Below are positions 41,442 through 49,471 of a stretch of DNA of 64,000 bases, piece after piece. Origin of the DNA: Thermus hydrothermalis (lineage in GTDB: Bacteria > Deinococcota > Deinococci > Deinococcales > Thermaceae); assembly GCF_022760925.1 (NCBI RefSeq), contig NZ_JAKTNT010000001.1, positions 1 to 64,000 of the forward strand, read 5' to 3'. The number at the start of each line of letters is the position of its first letter. Within the stretch, counting starts at the first letter, position 1. The notes beneath the pieces were generated by a model, which saw only the letters and a program-made list of their open reading frames with translations, was not told the DNA's origin and searched no databases. The position numbers and the translations under genes were made by a program.

Positions 41442-42427
41442 AGCGGATTGCGGTCTGGTTCCTTCTGGTCCTTTTGGCCTTCGGCCTCGCCCAGAAGCGG
41501 GTGGTCCTGGGCGTGGGGGGGAAGACCGCCGTGGTCTACCTGCCCCTCACGGTGGTGGAAAGGCTCGGCTACTTCAAGGAAGAGGGCCTGGACGTGGTGA
41601 TCCAGGACCTCCAGGCGGGTAGCCGCGCCCTCCAGGCCCTTATCGGGGGAAGCGTGGAGGTGGTGATGGGCTACTACGACCACACCATCCAGATGCAGGC
41701 CCAGGGCCGGGACATCGTGGCCTTCGTGCAGGTGGGGCGGTATCCGGCCATCGTCCTCGGGGTGCGCTCGGACCTGGCGGACCAGGTGCGGTCCATCGCC
41801 GACCTCAAGGGGCGCCGGGTGGGGGTCACCGCCCCCGGCTCCTCCACCCACTTCTTCCTCAACTACCTCCTGGTGAAGAACGGCCTCAAGCCCACGGACG
41901 TGGCCGTGGTGGGGGTTTCCGTGGGGGCGCAGGCGGTGGCCGCCGTGCAGAACAAGCAGGTGGAGGCCATCGCCAACGTGGAACCCGCCATCACCCTCCT
42001 GGAGGAGCGGGGCCTCATCAAGGTCCTGGCGGACACCCGCACCACCAAGGGCACCCGGGAGGTCCTGGGAGGGGAGTACCCCGCCGCCGTCCTCTACACC
42101 ACCCGGGCCTGGCTGGAGCGGAACCCGGACACGGCCCAGCGCCTGGTGAACGCCATGGTGCGGGGCCTGCGCTGGATGCAGGGCAAGTCCCCCGAGGAGA
42201 TCGCCGCCATTCTGCCCGAGGAGTACTTCCTGGGGGACAAGGCCCTCTACCTGAAGGTGCTCAGGAACTCCTTGGAAAGCTTCTCCCCCACGGGGCGCTT
42301 CAGCGACACCGCCCCCTTGCGGCCCCTCACGGTGCTCTCCGCCTTTGACCCCAACGTGGCCCGGGCGCGGATAGACCTGAAGCGCACCTACACCAACGCC
42401 TTCGTGGACCAGGCGCCCAAGCAGTAA
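41438..42427 (+). CDS. SsuA/ThiY-like periplasmic binding protein
   Basis: A 329-residue protein with signal peptide KRIAVWFLLVLLAFGLAQ. The NMT1/SsuA fold is seen in YLPLTVVERLGYFKEEGLDVVI, AGSRALQALIGGSVEVVMGYYDH and LKGRRVGVTAPGSSTHFFLNYLL. Ligands of this class are sulfonates, nitrate, cyanate or pyrimidine precursors. With MmsA, a hydrolase and a cyclase nearby, a nitrogen heterocycle is conceivable but unproven. Confidence 0.87.
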   Translation: MKRIAVWFLLVLLAFGLAQKRVVLGVGGKTAVVYLPLTVVERLGYFKEEGLDVVIQDLQAGSRALQALIGGSVEVVMGYYDHTIQMQAQGRDIVAFVQVGRYPAIVLGVRSDLADQVRSIADLKGRRVGVTAPGSSTHFFLNYLLVKNGLKPTDVAVVGVSVGAQAVAAVQNKQVEAIANVEPAITLLEERGLIKVLADTRTTKGTREVLGGEYPAAVLYTTRAWLERNPDTAQRLVNAMVRGLRWMQGKSPEEIAAILPEEYFLGDKALYLKVLRNSLESFSPTGRFSDTAPLRPLTVLSAFDPNVARARIDLKRTYTNAFVDQAPKQ

Positions 42428-42431
42428 GATT

Positions 42432-43405
42432 ATGCATAAGAGGCGAGGGTTCCTGCGCAAAGCCCTGGTAGCCCTTATCGGCATTTCCTGAAGGCCCAAG
42501 CCCAGACCTAGAACATGGCCACCCCCTATCCCCCGGCCAACTTCCACACTCAAGAACATCCTCCAGTTCGCCCAGGAGGTGGAGGAGGCCACGGGGGGCG
42601 GGTGAAGATCACGGTCCACCCCGGGGGGTCCCTCCTCCCCCACCCGCAGATCCTCCCCGCGGTGCGCAACGGGCAGATCCAGATGGGGGAGGTCCTCATG
42701 TCCCTCCTCGCCAACGAAAACCCCCTCTTCAACCTGGACTCCATCCCCTTCGTGGCCATGAGCTACGAAGGGGCGCAGCGGCTTTACCAAGCCCAGCGGC
42801 CCGAGGTGGAGCGGTGGCTCGCCCAGCGGGGGGTGGTCTTCCTCTACGCCGTGCCCTGGCCGCCCCAGGGGCTTTACACCAAGAAGCCCGTCCAGTCCGC
42901 CCAGGACCTCCAGGGGATCCGCTTCCGCGCCTATAACCCCGCCACGGCCCGGCTGGCGGAGCTCCTGGGCATGACCCCCGTGCAGGTGGAGGCGGCGGAC
43001 ATCCCCCAAGCCTTCGCCACGGGCATCGTGGAGGCCATGATCACCTCCCCCGTCACGGGGGTGGACAGCCAGGCCTGGGACTTCGCCCGCTACTTCTACG
43101 ACGTGAAGGCCTGGATTCCCAAGAACATGGGGGTCATCGGCCGCCGGGCCTTTGAGAGCCTCTCCCCCCAGGACCGGGAAGCCCTCCTGCAGGCGGCCAA
43201 GCGGGCGGAGAAACGGGGCTGGCGGCTAAGCCAAGAGCAGGAGGAGAAGGCGCTAAAGACCCTGGAGAGCCGGGGCATGCAGGTGGTGAAGCCCTCGCCC
43301 CAGCTCCTCGCCGACCTCAAGAAGGTGGGCGGGACCATGATCGTGGAGTGGCAACGCCAGGCGGGGGCCACAGGGGTGAAGGTCTACCGGCAGTACCTCG
43401 GCCGA
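42432..43405 (+). pseudogene. TRAP transporter binding protein (DctP), broken N-terminus
   Basis: Starts MHKRRGFLRKALVALIGIS and meets TGA at 42489, with a further in-frame-type TAG shortly after (KAQAQT then stop). The expected DctP text resumes as MATPYPPANFHT. There it is again out of frame: the frame encoding LKNILQFAQEVEEATGG is not the frame that continues (RVKITVHPGGSLLPHPQILP). From 42600 on the protein is well preserved (GVIGRRAFESLSPQDREALLQAAK). At least three lesions make the gene non-functional. Confidence 0.8.
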
Positions 43406-43867
43406 ATGAGCCTCCTATTTCGCCTGGCAGAACTCCTCGCGGCCCTCATGGGCCTTTTCGTCCTCCTGGTGATCCTGGCCCAGGTGGTGGAGCGCTTCCT
43501 CGGCTTCGTGGTCCCCTCGGCCCTGGAGCTCGCCGGCTACGCCACCGCTGGCCTCATCTTCCTGGGCCTCGCCCCCACCCTGCGGGCCGGGGGGCACATC
43601 CGGGTGGGGCTCCTCCTGGAGCGGCTTCCCCCAGGGCCCAGGCGGGCCGTGGAGGCGGGGGCTCTCCTCCTGGGCCTTTTGGCGAGCCTCTTCGCCGCCT
43701 ACCACGCCTGGGCCAAGGCGGCGGAGAGCTACCGCTATGGCGACCTGGCCCCGGGGCTACTCCCCTTGCCCCTATGGCTGCCGCAGGGTTTTCTAGCCCT
43801 GGGGCTTAGCTTTTTCGCCTTAGGCCTCCTGGAAGCCTTCCTGAAGGCGGCGAGGAGGGAAAGGTGA
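43406..43867 (+). CDS. TRAP transporter small permease (DctQ)
   Basis: A 153-residue membrane protein with four helices (FRLAELLAALMGLFVLLVILAQVVERFLG, GLIFLGLAPTLRAGGHIRVGLLLERLPPGPRR) matching DctQ. It has no stop from the preceding DctP frame: the junction CGAATGAGC would read CGA-TGA if one A were removed, so a single-base insertion has fused the two frames. Since DctP and DctM are both damaged, this subunit has no complete partner here. Confidence 0.7.
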   Translation: MSLLFRLAELLAALMGLFVLLVILAQVVERFLGFVVPSALELAGYATAGLIFLGLAPTLRAGGHIRVGLLLERLPPGPRRAVEAGALLLGLLASLFAAYHAWAKAAESYRYGDLAPGLLPLPLWLPQGFLALGLSFFALGLLEAFLKAARRER

Positions 43868-45114
43868 ACCTCCTCGAAGCCAGCCTCGCCCTCATCCTCA
43901 CCCTCCTGGAGCTTGGGGTGTACGTGGGGCTTGCCCTCCTCCTGGTGGGCCTCCTGGCCCTCGCCCTCTACACCTAGGCCCCCCTTGGGCCCAACCTGGC
44001 CACGGCCCTCTGGACGGCCACCTCGGGCTGGAGCCTGGCCGCCCTTCCCCTCTTCGTCTGGATGGGGGAGGTCCTCTATCGGTCCCTCCTGGCCCAGGGG
44101 CTTTTCCAGGGGCTTGCCCCGCTCCTCTCCCGGCTCACCGGGGGGCTCCTCCACGGGAACGTGGTGGCGAGCGCCCTCTTCGCCGCCGTCATCGGTTCCT
44201 CCGCCGCCACCACGGCCACGGTGAACCGCTTCACCCTGCCCGAGCTCCTGCGGCGGGGCTACCCCAAGCCCCTCGCCCTGGGCTCCCTGGCGGGGGCGGG
44301 CACCCTGGGCTTCCTTATCCCCCCGAGCGTCATCATGATCGCCTACGGGGTGATGGCGGAGGTGTCCGCGGCCCGGCTCTTCATGCTCACGGTGGCCCTC
44401 CTCGCCCTAAGGCACCGGGACGCCTTGCCGAGGGAGCCCTCGAGGCCCCTCGGGGAAACCCTCCTGGGCCTCCTAAAGGTGGGCCCCGTACTCCTCCTCA
44501 TCCTCCTCGTCCTGGGCTCCATCTACCTTGGGGTCGCCACCCCCACGGAGGCGGCGGCCATCGGTGTAGTGGGGGCCTTCCTCCTCGCCGCCCTCTGCCG
44601 GGAACTCTCCCCTTCCCTCTCCTTTGAAAGCCTCTTGGGAGCCGTGCGTACCACCAGCATGATCGGCCTCATCTTGGCGGGGGCTGGGGTGCTCACCCTG
44701 GCCATGGGCTTCACGGGCATCCCCCGGGCCCTGGCCGCCTGGGCGGCCGAGGCCGGGGTCACGCCAATAGCCCTCATCTTCTTCCTAACCCTGGTCTACA
44801 TCGTCCTGGGCTGGTTCCTGGACGGCATCTCCATCGTGGTCCTCACCATCAGCGTGATCCTGCCCGTGGTGAAGGCCATCGGTGTGGACCCCCTGTGGTT
44901 TGGCATCTACCTGGTGATTATGGTGGAACTCGCCCAGATCACGCCGCCCGTGGGCTTCAACCTCTTCGTCCTCCAGTCCCTGACCGGGGAGGACCTCGTC
45001 CGCATCGCCCGGTATAGCCTCCCCTTTATGGGGGTCCTCCTCCTCATGGTGGCCCTCCTGGTGGCCTTCCCCGAACTGGCCACCTGGCTACCCCGGACCA
45101 TGACGGGAGGCTAA
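43864..45114 (+). pseudogene. TRAP transporter large permease (DctM) with in-frame stop
   Basis: The GTG start at 43864 overlaps DctQ. The DctM sequence begins normally (a helix VYVGLALLLVGLLALALYT), then meets TAG at 43975-43977. It continues in the same frame to 45114 with family features (IGSSAATTATVNRF, GTLGFLIPPSVIMIAYGVMAEVSAARLF, TPTEAAAIGVVGAF, ITPPVGFNLFVLQSL). The segment after AARLF is shorter than usual and may carry a small deletion. The transporter is inactivated. Confidence 0.82.
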
Positions 45115-45259
45115 GGCCTGGCGGCACGAGCTCGCCATCTGGCGGATGGTATCGCCCCTTGGGGAAACCTTCCTGTAGGCAGCTCCTCGGCATCTTGACT
45201 CCAACAAGCGGAATGCCTTCGTGTGCTACTTGATCTCCAGGGTCAGATGCGCAAAAAGA

Positions 45260-45293
45260 GGGGGTGCTATGAAGCTTAACCGTGAGCACCCCC
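45260..45293. repeat. 9-bp inverted repeat at a transposase remnant
   Basis: GGGGGTGCT (45260-45268) and AGCACCCCC (45285-45293) flank the presumed transposase start ATGAAGCTTAACCG. This could be an IS end structure or a protective hairpin in front of the transposase gene. Confidence 0.45.
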
Positions 45294-45690
45294 TTTAACC
45301 ACCTTGATTCCAAAGGTCCTTGAAGGCTAAGACCTCGCCAAAGACTACCTGGCCAGCAAAACCCTCCTCAAACCCCTCTTCCCCTCTCTACCCCACCTCT
45401 CCCGCTTCTACCGCGTCCTCCAAAAAGCCGCCCGCCTCCCCGCCCTCCTGGCCCAACGCCTGGAAGGCGGACCCGGCCTCCCCCAAGGGGTGGACCGCAA
45501 ACCCCTACCCCTAGTCCACGGCCACCGCATCCACACCCGCTCCTTCCCCCACGTAGCCATCGGCGTGGGCCCTTTGGATTTGCTGGGCTTGTCCTGGGGG
45601 TGGTGATGAACGAGCGGGGACGCTTCTTTCGCTTCGCCCTTTTGCCCAGGAACGTTCGGGAGAAGTGGAGCGAGGGGCTATTGGAAGGTA
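45269..45690 (+). pseudogene. N-terminal fragment of a DDE-type transposase, frameshifted
   Basis: ATG at 45269 opens MKLNREHP. After one or two indels the text continues as DLAKDYLASKTLLKPLFPSL, LSRFYRVLQKAARLPALLAQRL, PLPLVHGHRIHTRSFPHVAIG (45331-45570), and after another frameshift as LVLGVVMNERGRFFRFALL and REKWSEGLLEG up to about 45690. Only about the first 135 residues remain and the acidic triad is not complete. The look is that of an insertion-sequence transposase. I do not assign a family with confidence. Confidence 0.65.
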
Positions 45691-45725
45691 TGAATTTCGG
45701 CAAACCAAGAAACCCTGAGTTGGGA

Positions 45726-45731
45726 TATACT
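45726..45731 (+). promoter_or_regulatory. -10 element giving a leaderless antitoxin transcript
   Basis: TATACT at 45726-45731 is followed by six bases and then the ATG at 45738, so transcription should start on the A of the start codon. The -35 is weak. Confidence 0.5.
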
Positions 45732-45737
45732 GAAACC

Positions 45738-45980
45738 ATGGAACTGGCCAAGCTTAGCCGAAAGGGCCAACTCTCCATTCCCAAGCGCCTCCTCAGGGCC
45801 ATGGGCGTGGAGGGGGAAGCTTACTTCCTAGTGGAGCTCGCCCCCGAAGGGGGGCTCCTCTTGCGCCCCGCCGGGGTCTACCCTCTGGAGGTGTACACGG
45901 AAAGGCGCCTCCAGGAGCTCCTGGCAGAGGACGCCCTTACCGAAGAGGAACGGGCCCGCCTTGCCGCAATCCCCCGCTAA
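45738..45980 (+). CDS. AbrB/SpoVT-type antitoxin
   Basis: An 80-residue protein with an N-terminal swapped-hairpin AbrB domain (AKLSRKGQLSIPKRLLRAMGVEGEAYFLVELAPEGGLLLRP) and a short acidic C-terminal tail that would cover a PIN toxin. The start was fixed by the leaderless -10 and by the family pattern. It overlaps the PIN gene by 20 bases. Confidence 0.85.
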   Translation: MELAKLSRKGQLSIPKRLLRAMGVEGEAYFLVELAPEGGLLLRPAGVYPLEVYTERRLQELLAEDALTEEERARLAAIPR

Positions 45981-46416
45981 GCTCCGCCGCCTTTTTCTAG
46001 ACGCCAACGTCCTCTTCGCCGCTTGTTGGCAAGCGGGAAGGGCGCGGGCTCTTCTGGAGCTAGCGCCCAAAGTGGGCTTAGAGCTCCTCACCTCCGCCCA
46101 CGCCCTGGAGGAGGCCCGGCGCAACCTGGAGGCGAAACGGCTGGAGGCCCTGGAGTACCTTCAGGTCCTTCGGGAAAGCGTGCGGCCGGTTCCTGAGGCT
46201 CCTTGGAGCTTGGTGCAAAAAGCCTTAGCGAAAGGTCTTACCTTGGAGGATGCACCGATCCTGGCGGCCGCCTGGAGCGCTCGTGCGAATGCCCTGGTTA
46301 CCGGTGACCGACGCCATTTCGGGCACCTTATGGGCAAAAAGGTGGGAACGGTCTGGGTGCTTTCCCTGAGGGAGTCCTTGGAGTTGGTTCTGGACCTCCT
46401 GGAGAGCCAGGGGTGA
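45961..46416 (+). CDS. PIN-domain toxin (VapC-like ribonuclease)
   Basis: A 151-residue protein starting at TTG inside the antitoxin gene. Acidic active-site residues are Asp in FLDANVLFAAC, Glu in HALEEARRNL, Asp in TLEDAPILAAAW and Asp in ALVTGDRRHFGHL, the four-acid pattern of PIN nucleases. It would cleave RNA, typically tRNA or rRNA, when not held by the antitoxin. The module lies between a transposase remnant and the unknown operon. Confidence 0.85.
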   Translation: MPQSPAKLRRLFLDANVLFAACWQAGRARALLELAPKVGLELLTSAHALEEARRNLEAKRLEALEYLQVLRESVRPVPEAPWSLVQKALAKGLTLEDAPILAAAWSARANALVTGDRRHFGHLMGKKVGTVWVLSLRESLELVLDLLESQG

Positions 46417-46504
46417 GGAAAGCTTTGGGACGAGGGGTTTGCGGGGTCCCGTAGGCCCTGAAGTTCCCCCTGGCCCACCGAGGAGGAAGGGAGAAGCCTT
46501 GGGC

Positions 46505-46894
46505 ATGGCAAGATCCCTCCGCCTGGCGGTCTTTCTGCTCCTGGGGGGCTTAACTTACGGCCAAAGATTGGGCAAACCCCTGGGGGCTGACTGGAACGCC
46601 ATCTCCCAAGATCTCTTGGCGACCGGGGCGGCACCCGACACGCTCGGGGAAAGACCTCCCTTGGAGCGCCTCCTCCTTGGGCCCTTGCCTGAGGGTTACC
46701 AAGGGTTTTCCCTTTCCGTGGGGCTTCTCCGTTGGAGCGTGCCCTGGACCTTCGCCGGGGCCTTGGAGGGGCTCGTGGTGGCCGATTCTTTATGGCAGGG
46801 CTTCTGGCTCACCAACGCCCTCTGGGCCGCAGAGGACGGAGGCATCGCCCTGGTGTTCTTCCTCGAGCGCAGAGCGCCTTTCAAACCCTCATAG
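46505..46894 (+). CDS. Exported or membrane-anchored protein, unknown (operon gene 1)
   Basis: A 129-residue protein starting at ATG behind GGAGGAAGGGAG. Signal-like helix ARSLRLAVFLLLGGLTYG. The mature part contains a second hydrophobic region (GLLRWSVPWTFAGALEGLVVADSLWQGFWLTNALW). No family is recognised. The last codons overlap a sequence resembling a CRISPR repeat, so the natural C-terminus may have been altered by recombination. It is the apparent first gene of a compact same-strand set running to 49471. Confidence 0.55.
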   Translation: MARSLRLAVFLLLGGLTYGQRLGKPLGADWNAISQDLLATGAAPDTLGERPPLERLLLGPLPEGYQGFSLSVGLLRWSVPWTFAGALEGLVVADSLWQGFWLTNALWAAEDGGIALVFFLERRAPFKPS

Positions 46895-46907
46895 GTACGG
46901 TGCAAAC
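46879..46907 (-). repeat. Single CRISPR-repeat-like sequence
   Basis: On the minus strand these 29 bases read GTTTGCACCGTACCTATGAG followed by GGTTTGAAA. They have the form of known repeats of the class GTTT...CCTATGAGG...TTGAAAC. There is no second copy within the window and no spacer array. It could be the relic of an eroded array or a chance match, although both ends and the central CCTATGAGG fit. Confidence 0.4.
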
Positions 46908-46921
46908 CCCTCAAGGAACGG

Positions 46922-47275
46922 GTGAAGAGGCAACTTGTCGCCCTGGAAGAGCGGTTCACACGCCGCAAGGCGCCCTTACTGAAGGCCCTGGAGGAGTACC
47001 AGAAGGTGCTCGCCCACCTGGAGAACCTTCGGGCGGAAGGGCGCTACCCCGAGGGCGCCCTCCGGGCGGCCCTTGCCCGGGAGGAGCTTAGGATCGCCTA
47101 CGTCAAGGGGGAGCTTGCCCGCCTCGAGGAGGCCCACCGCCTCCAGGTGGCCAAGCGCCTCACCCGGGCCCGGGTCAAGGCCGCCCGCCTAGCGGCCCTG
47201 GCCCAAGCAGAGGAGGCCTTGGACGACCTCTTCCCCCTGCCGCAAAAGGAGGAAGGCCATGCCCCTGCTCTTTAG
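46922..47275 (+). CDS. Small coiled-coil protein, unknown (operon gene 2)
   Basis: A 117-residue protein starting at GTG. It is almost wholly alpha-helical and charged (LVALEERFTRRKAPLLKALEEYQKVLAHLENLRAEG, then AREELRIAYVKGELARLEEAHRLQVAKRL), with heptad-like spacing that predicts a coiled coil. There is no membrane segment. It overlaps the next gene by 17 bases, so the two are coupled. No family is recognised. Confidence 0.6.
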   Translation: MKRQLVALEERFTRRKAPLLKALEEYQKVLAHLENLRAEGRYPEGALRAALAREELRIAYVKGELARLEEAHRLQVAKRLTRARVKAARLAALAQAEEALDDLFPLPQKEEGHAPAL

Positions 47276-48215
47276 CCTGCGCAACATGCGCGCCTACTGG
47301 ATCGGAAAGCGGGACGGGAGGAATTTCGCCAAGAAGCACGCCAGCCTCGCCTACCTCACGCCAAGCCCCTTCCCCCAGGAGCTCGCCGAGCGCTTCCGGC
47401 GCTGGATGGAGGGGGTGGCGGGGCGGTACCTGCGGCTTAGGGCCAGGCTGGAGGAGCGGCTAGAGGTGGTCCGCCACCAGCGGAAGGCCCTCACCCGGGT
47501 GGTGGGCCAGGACGAACCCACCCCGGAAGTCTTCGCCCACATGTGGGGCTACGCCGGGCGGTACGGGCTCCTCGGAGCGGTGCTCGCCGCCGAGCTCGTC
47601 TACAACAAGCTCGCCATGGACACCCTAGAGCTCTCCCAGCTAGAGGCCTACATCGTGGCCTCCATCGCCACCTTGGTCATGTTCTGGCTTGGGCACGAGG
47701 CGGGCAACCAGTTCCGGAAGGGCAACGTGCCCCTCGCCCTGGGCATGGCGGTCTTGCCGGCCCTGATGGCGGTGAGCTTCGCCGCCCTCCGCACGGAGTT
47801 CACCCGGCGCATGGCCCAGATCAACGGGGACCCCCTCCCCTCCCCCTGGGCCCTGCCGGCCCTTTTGGTCTTGGGCCTGGCCCTCGTGGCCTTCACCTTC
47901 TTCCTGGGCTACAAGAGCCCCCACGAACGGGAGGTGCTCATGCGGAAGCTCTTCCTCACCGCCCGGAAGGAGAGGCGGCTTGCGGAGCACCTAGAGGCCC
48001 TACACCGGCACACGGAGCGCGCCCTGGACCAGCTCCTCGCCCACTACCGGGAGGAGGTGGCCGCCTACTGGCGGGGGTTCGCCCGGGCCTGGCCCGCCTG
48101 GGACCCGGCCCCCGAGTTCGTGGGATACGTGCCCCCCTTGAACCGCCCCGAGCTCCCACCCCTCACCCACGAGGCCCCGAGCGACCCCCTGACGCAAGAG
48201 GTGCGGGCGGGATGA
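47259..48215 (+). CDS. Four-helix membrane protein, unknown (operon gene 3)
   Basis: A 318-residue protein with RBS AAAGGAGGAAGG. A basic N-terminal cytoplasmic region (residues 1-98) contains a predicted coiled coil (LRARLEERLEVVRHQRKAL). Four transmembrane helices follow at about 103-120, 129-146, 157-177 and 197-218, then a second coiled coil (EREVLMRKLFLTARKERRLAEHLEALHRHTERALDQLLAHYREEVAAYW) and a Pro-rich tail. The shape suggests a membrane scaffold. It overlaps gene 4 as ATGA. Confidence 0.6.
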   Translation: MPLLFSLRNMRAYWIGKRDGRNFAKKHASLAYLTPSPFPQELAERFRRWMEGVAGRYLRLRARLEERLEVVRHQRKALTRVVGQDEPTPEVFAHMWGYAGRYGLLGAVLAAELVYNKLAMDTLELSQLEAYIVASIATLVMFWLGHEAGNQFRKGNVPLALGMAVLPALMAVSFAALRTEFTRRMAQINGDPLPSPWALPALLVLGLALVAFTFFLGYKSPHEREVLMRKLFLTARKERRLAEHLEALHRHTERALDQLLAHYREEVAAYWRGFARAWPAWDPAPEFVGYVPPLNRPELPPLTHEAPSDPLTQEVRAG

Positions 48216-48931
48216 TCCCTTGGGTCTTGAGCCTAGCCCTCACCCTGCCCTTTGGCGGGCAGGTCCAGGACTTCCAGGTGCTGGTGGCCCTGGGATGCAG
48301 CGCCCCCCGTCACGTGCAAAACGCCTACCGGGAGGCACTGGCCCACGAGGTCCTGCCCCGCCTGGCGGAGAGGCTTCTCAACGAACGGATACGCCTCACC
48401 CTGGCCCCCATCACGGGGCGGAGCTACACCGCCCCCGTGCGGGTCCTGGAAACGCCGGACCCCCTTTCCACCCCCCGGTTCAAGCTGGAAAAGGAAAAGG
48501 CCCTCTGGCAGAGGCGGGCCCTCGAGGCCTTTGACGAGCTCCGCAGGCGGGCCACCGCCGAGTGCACCAAGGGCACGGAGATCGTGGCCGCCCTAAAGGC
48601 GGCTGGGGAGCGGGCCAGGGGCAGGGGGCGCATCCTGGTCCTGGCCCACGGATTTGAGCAGTCCGAGCTGGTGAACCTTTACGATTACCGGCTCAAGCTG
48701 GAAAGGCCCGAGGTGCGCAAAACCCTGCTAGAGCGGACAAAGCAACGGCTGGGATTACCTAACCTAAGGGGCCAGGAGGTCTGCATCGCCGGCATCACCG
48801 CAGGCCACGACAACAACGCCAACGCCCGGCTCACCACCTCCATCAAGGCCTTTTGGGAAGAGCTTATCGCCGCTTCCGGAGGGAGGCTTGTGGGCTACGG
48901 CGCCTCCCCCCGGCTCTACCCCTTCCTATAG
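48212..48931 (+). CDS. Exported VWA-like protein (operon gene 4)
   Basis: A 239-residue protein with signal-like MIPWVLSLALTLPFGG. The rest looks like a von Willebrand A/Rossmann-type fold: a first strand FQVLVALGCSAPRHVQ where MIDAS Asp-x-Ser would be (here Gly-Cys-Ser), the Thr-containing KGTEIVAALKAAGERA, a central strand RILVLAHGFEQSELVN, and GQEVCIAGITAGHDNNANARLTTSIKAFWEELIAASGG. The metal-site acidic residues are atypical. The four cysteines suggest an oxidised compartment. The fold call is tentative. Confidence 0.5.
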   Translation: MIPWVLSLALTLPFGGQVQDFQVLVALGCSAPRHVQNAYREALAHEVLPRLAERLLNERIRLTLAPITGRSYTAPVRVLETPDPLSTPRFKLEKEKALWQRRALEAFDELRRRATAECTKGTEIVAALKAAGERARGRGRILVLAHGFEQSELVNLYDYRLKLERPEVRKTLLERTKQRLGLPNLRGQEVCIAGITAGHDNNANARLTTSIKAFWEELIAASGGRLVGYGASPRLYPFL

Positions 48932-48934
48932 GCC

Positions 48935-49471
48935 ATGGCCGCAGTCTGGAAACGCACGGGAGATCCGCTTGGGGACTTTATCCGGCTCATCCTCCTCCTG
49001 GAGGAAGCCCTGGAGCGGCTCGGGGCTCCCCCTGAGGCCACCCTGGGGGCCAAGCTCCACTCGGGGGCCGCCCTGGCTTTTTTCCAGAGCTACCCCGATG
49101 GGGAGGAGGTGCGGGCCAGGCTTTGGCGGCTCGTGGAGGTGCGGAACGCCGTCCTGCACGAGCGGGCGGAGGTCCCCCCTTGGGCCTTTGAAGAGGGAGA
49201 GGCCCTCCTCCGCCGGATGCTTCTCGCCCTGGAGAGGCAGGGGTTCTACGAAAGGGGGGAGCTTGCCGAGCGGGTGGCCTTCCTTCAGGCCCCGCCCCCG
49301 CCCGAGCCCGCGCCTATCCTCGAGGCCATCCCCCCGGAGGAGGCGCGGGTCCCCGAACCCTTGCGGGAAAGGCCCAAACGGCCCTGGTGGGCCCTCCGCC
49401 TTCCCCTGCCCATTCCCGCGCGGGCCCTTCCCAGAAGGCTCCTCCCCGTGCCCAAGCGTAGGCTCCGCTAG
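48935..49471 (+). CDS. HEPN-like protein (operon gene 5)
   Basis: A 178-residue protein. Residues 10-110 are helical, with a motif Arg70-Asn-Ala-Val-Leu-His75 in LWRLVEVRNAVLHERAEV, an RX4H arrangement typical of HEPN ribonucleases (an Asn after the Arg is favoured). The C-terminal 60 residues are Pro/Arg-rich and probably disordered. It would act as an RNase or a signalling-dependent effector if the assignment is right. It converges with can1, the two stops overlapping by four bases. Confidence 0.5.
   Translation: MAAVWKRTGDPLGDFIRLILLLEEALERLGAPPEATLGAKLHSGAALAFFQSYPDGEEVRARLWRLVEVRNAVLHERAEVPPWAFEEGEALLRRMLLALERQGFYERGELAERVAFLQAPPPPEPAPILEAIPPEEARVPEPLRERPKRPWWALRLPLPIPARALPRRLLPVPKRRLR

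Noticed and set aside
41288-43009. A 573-codon minus-strand frame antisense to the binding proteins
   Set aside because: His/Gly/Leu-rich text typical of antisense frames in this DNA, with no motif. The plus-strand genes are recognised.
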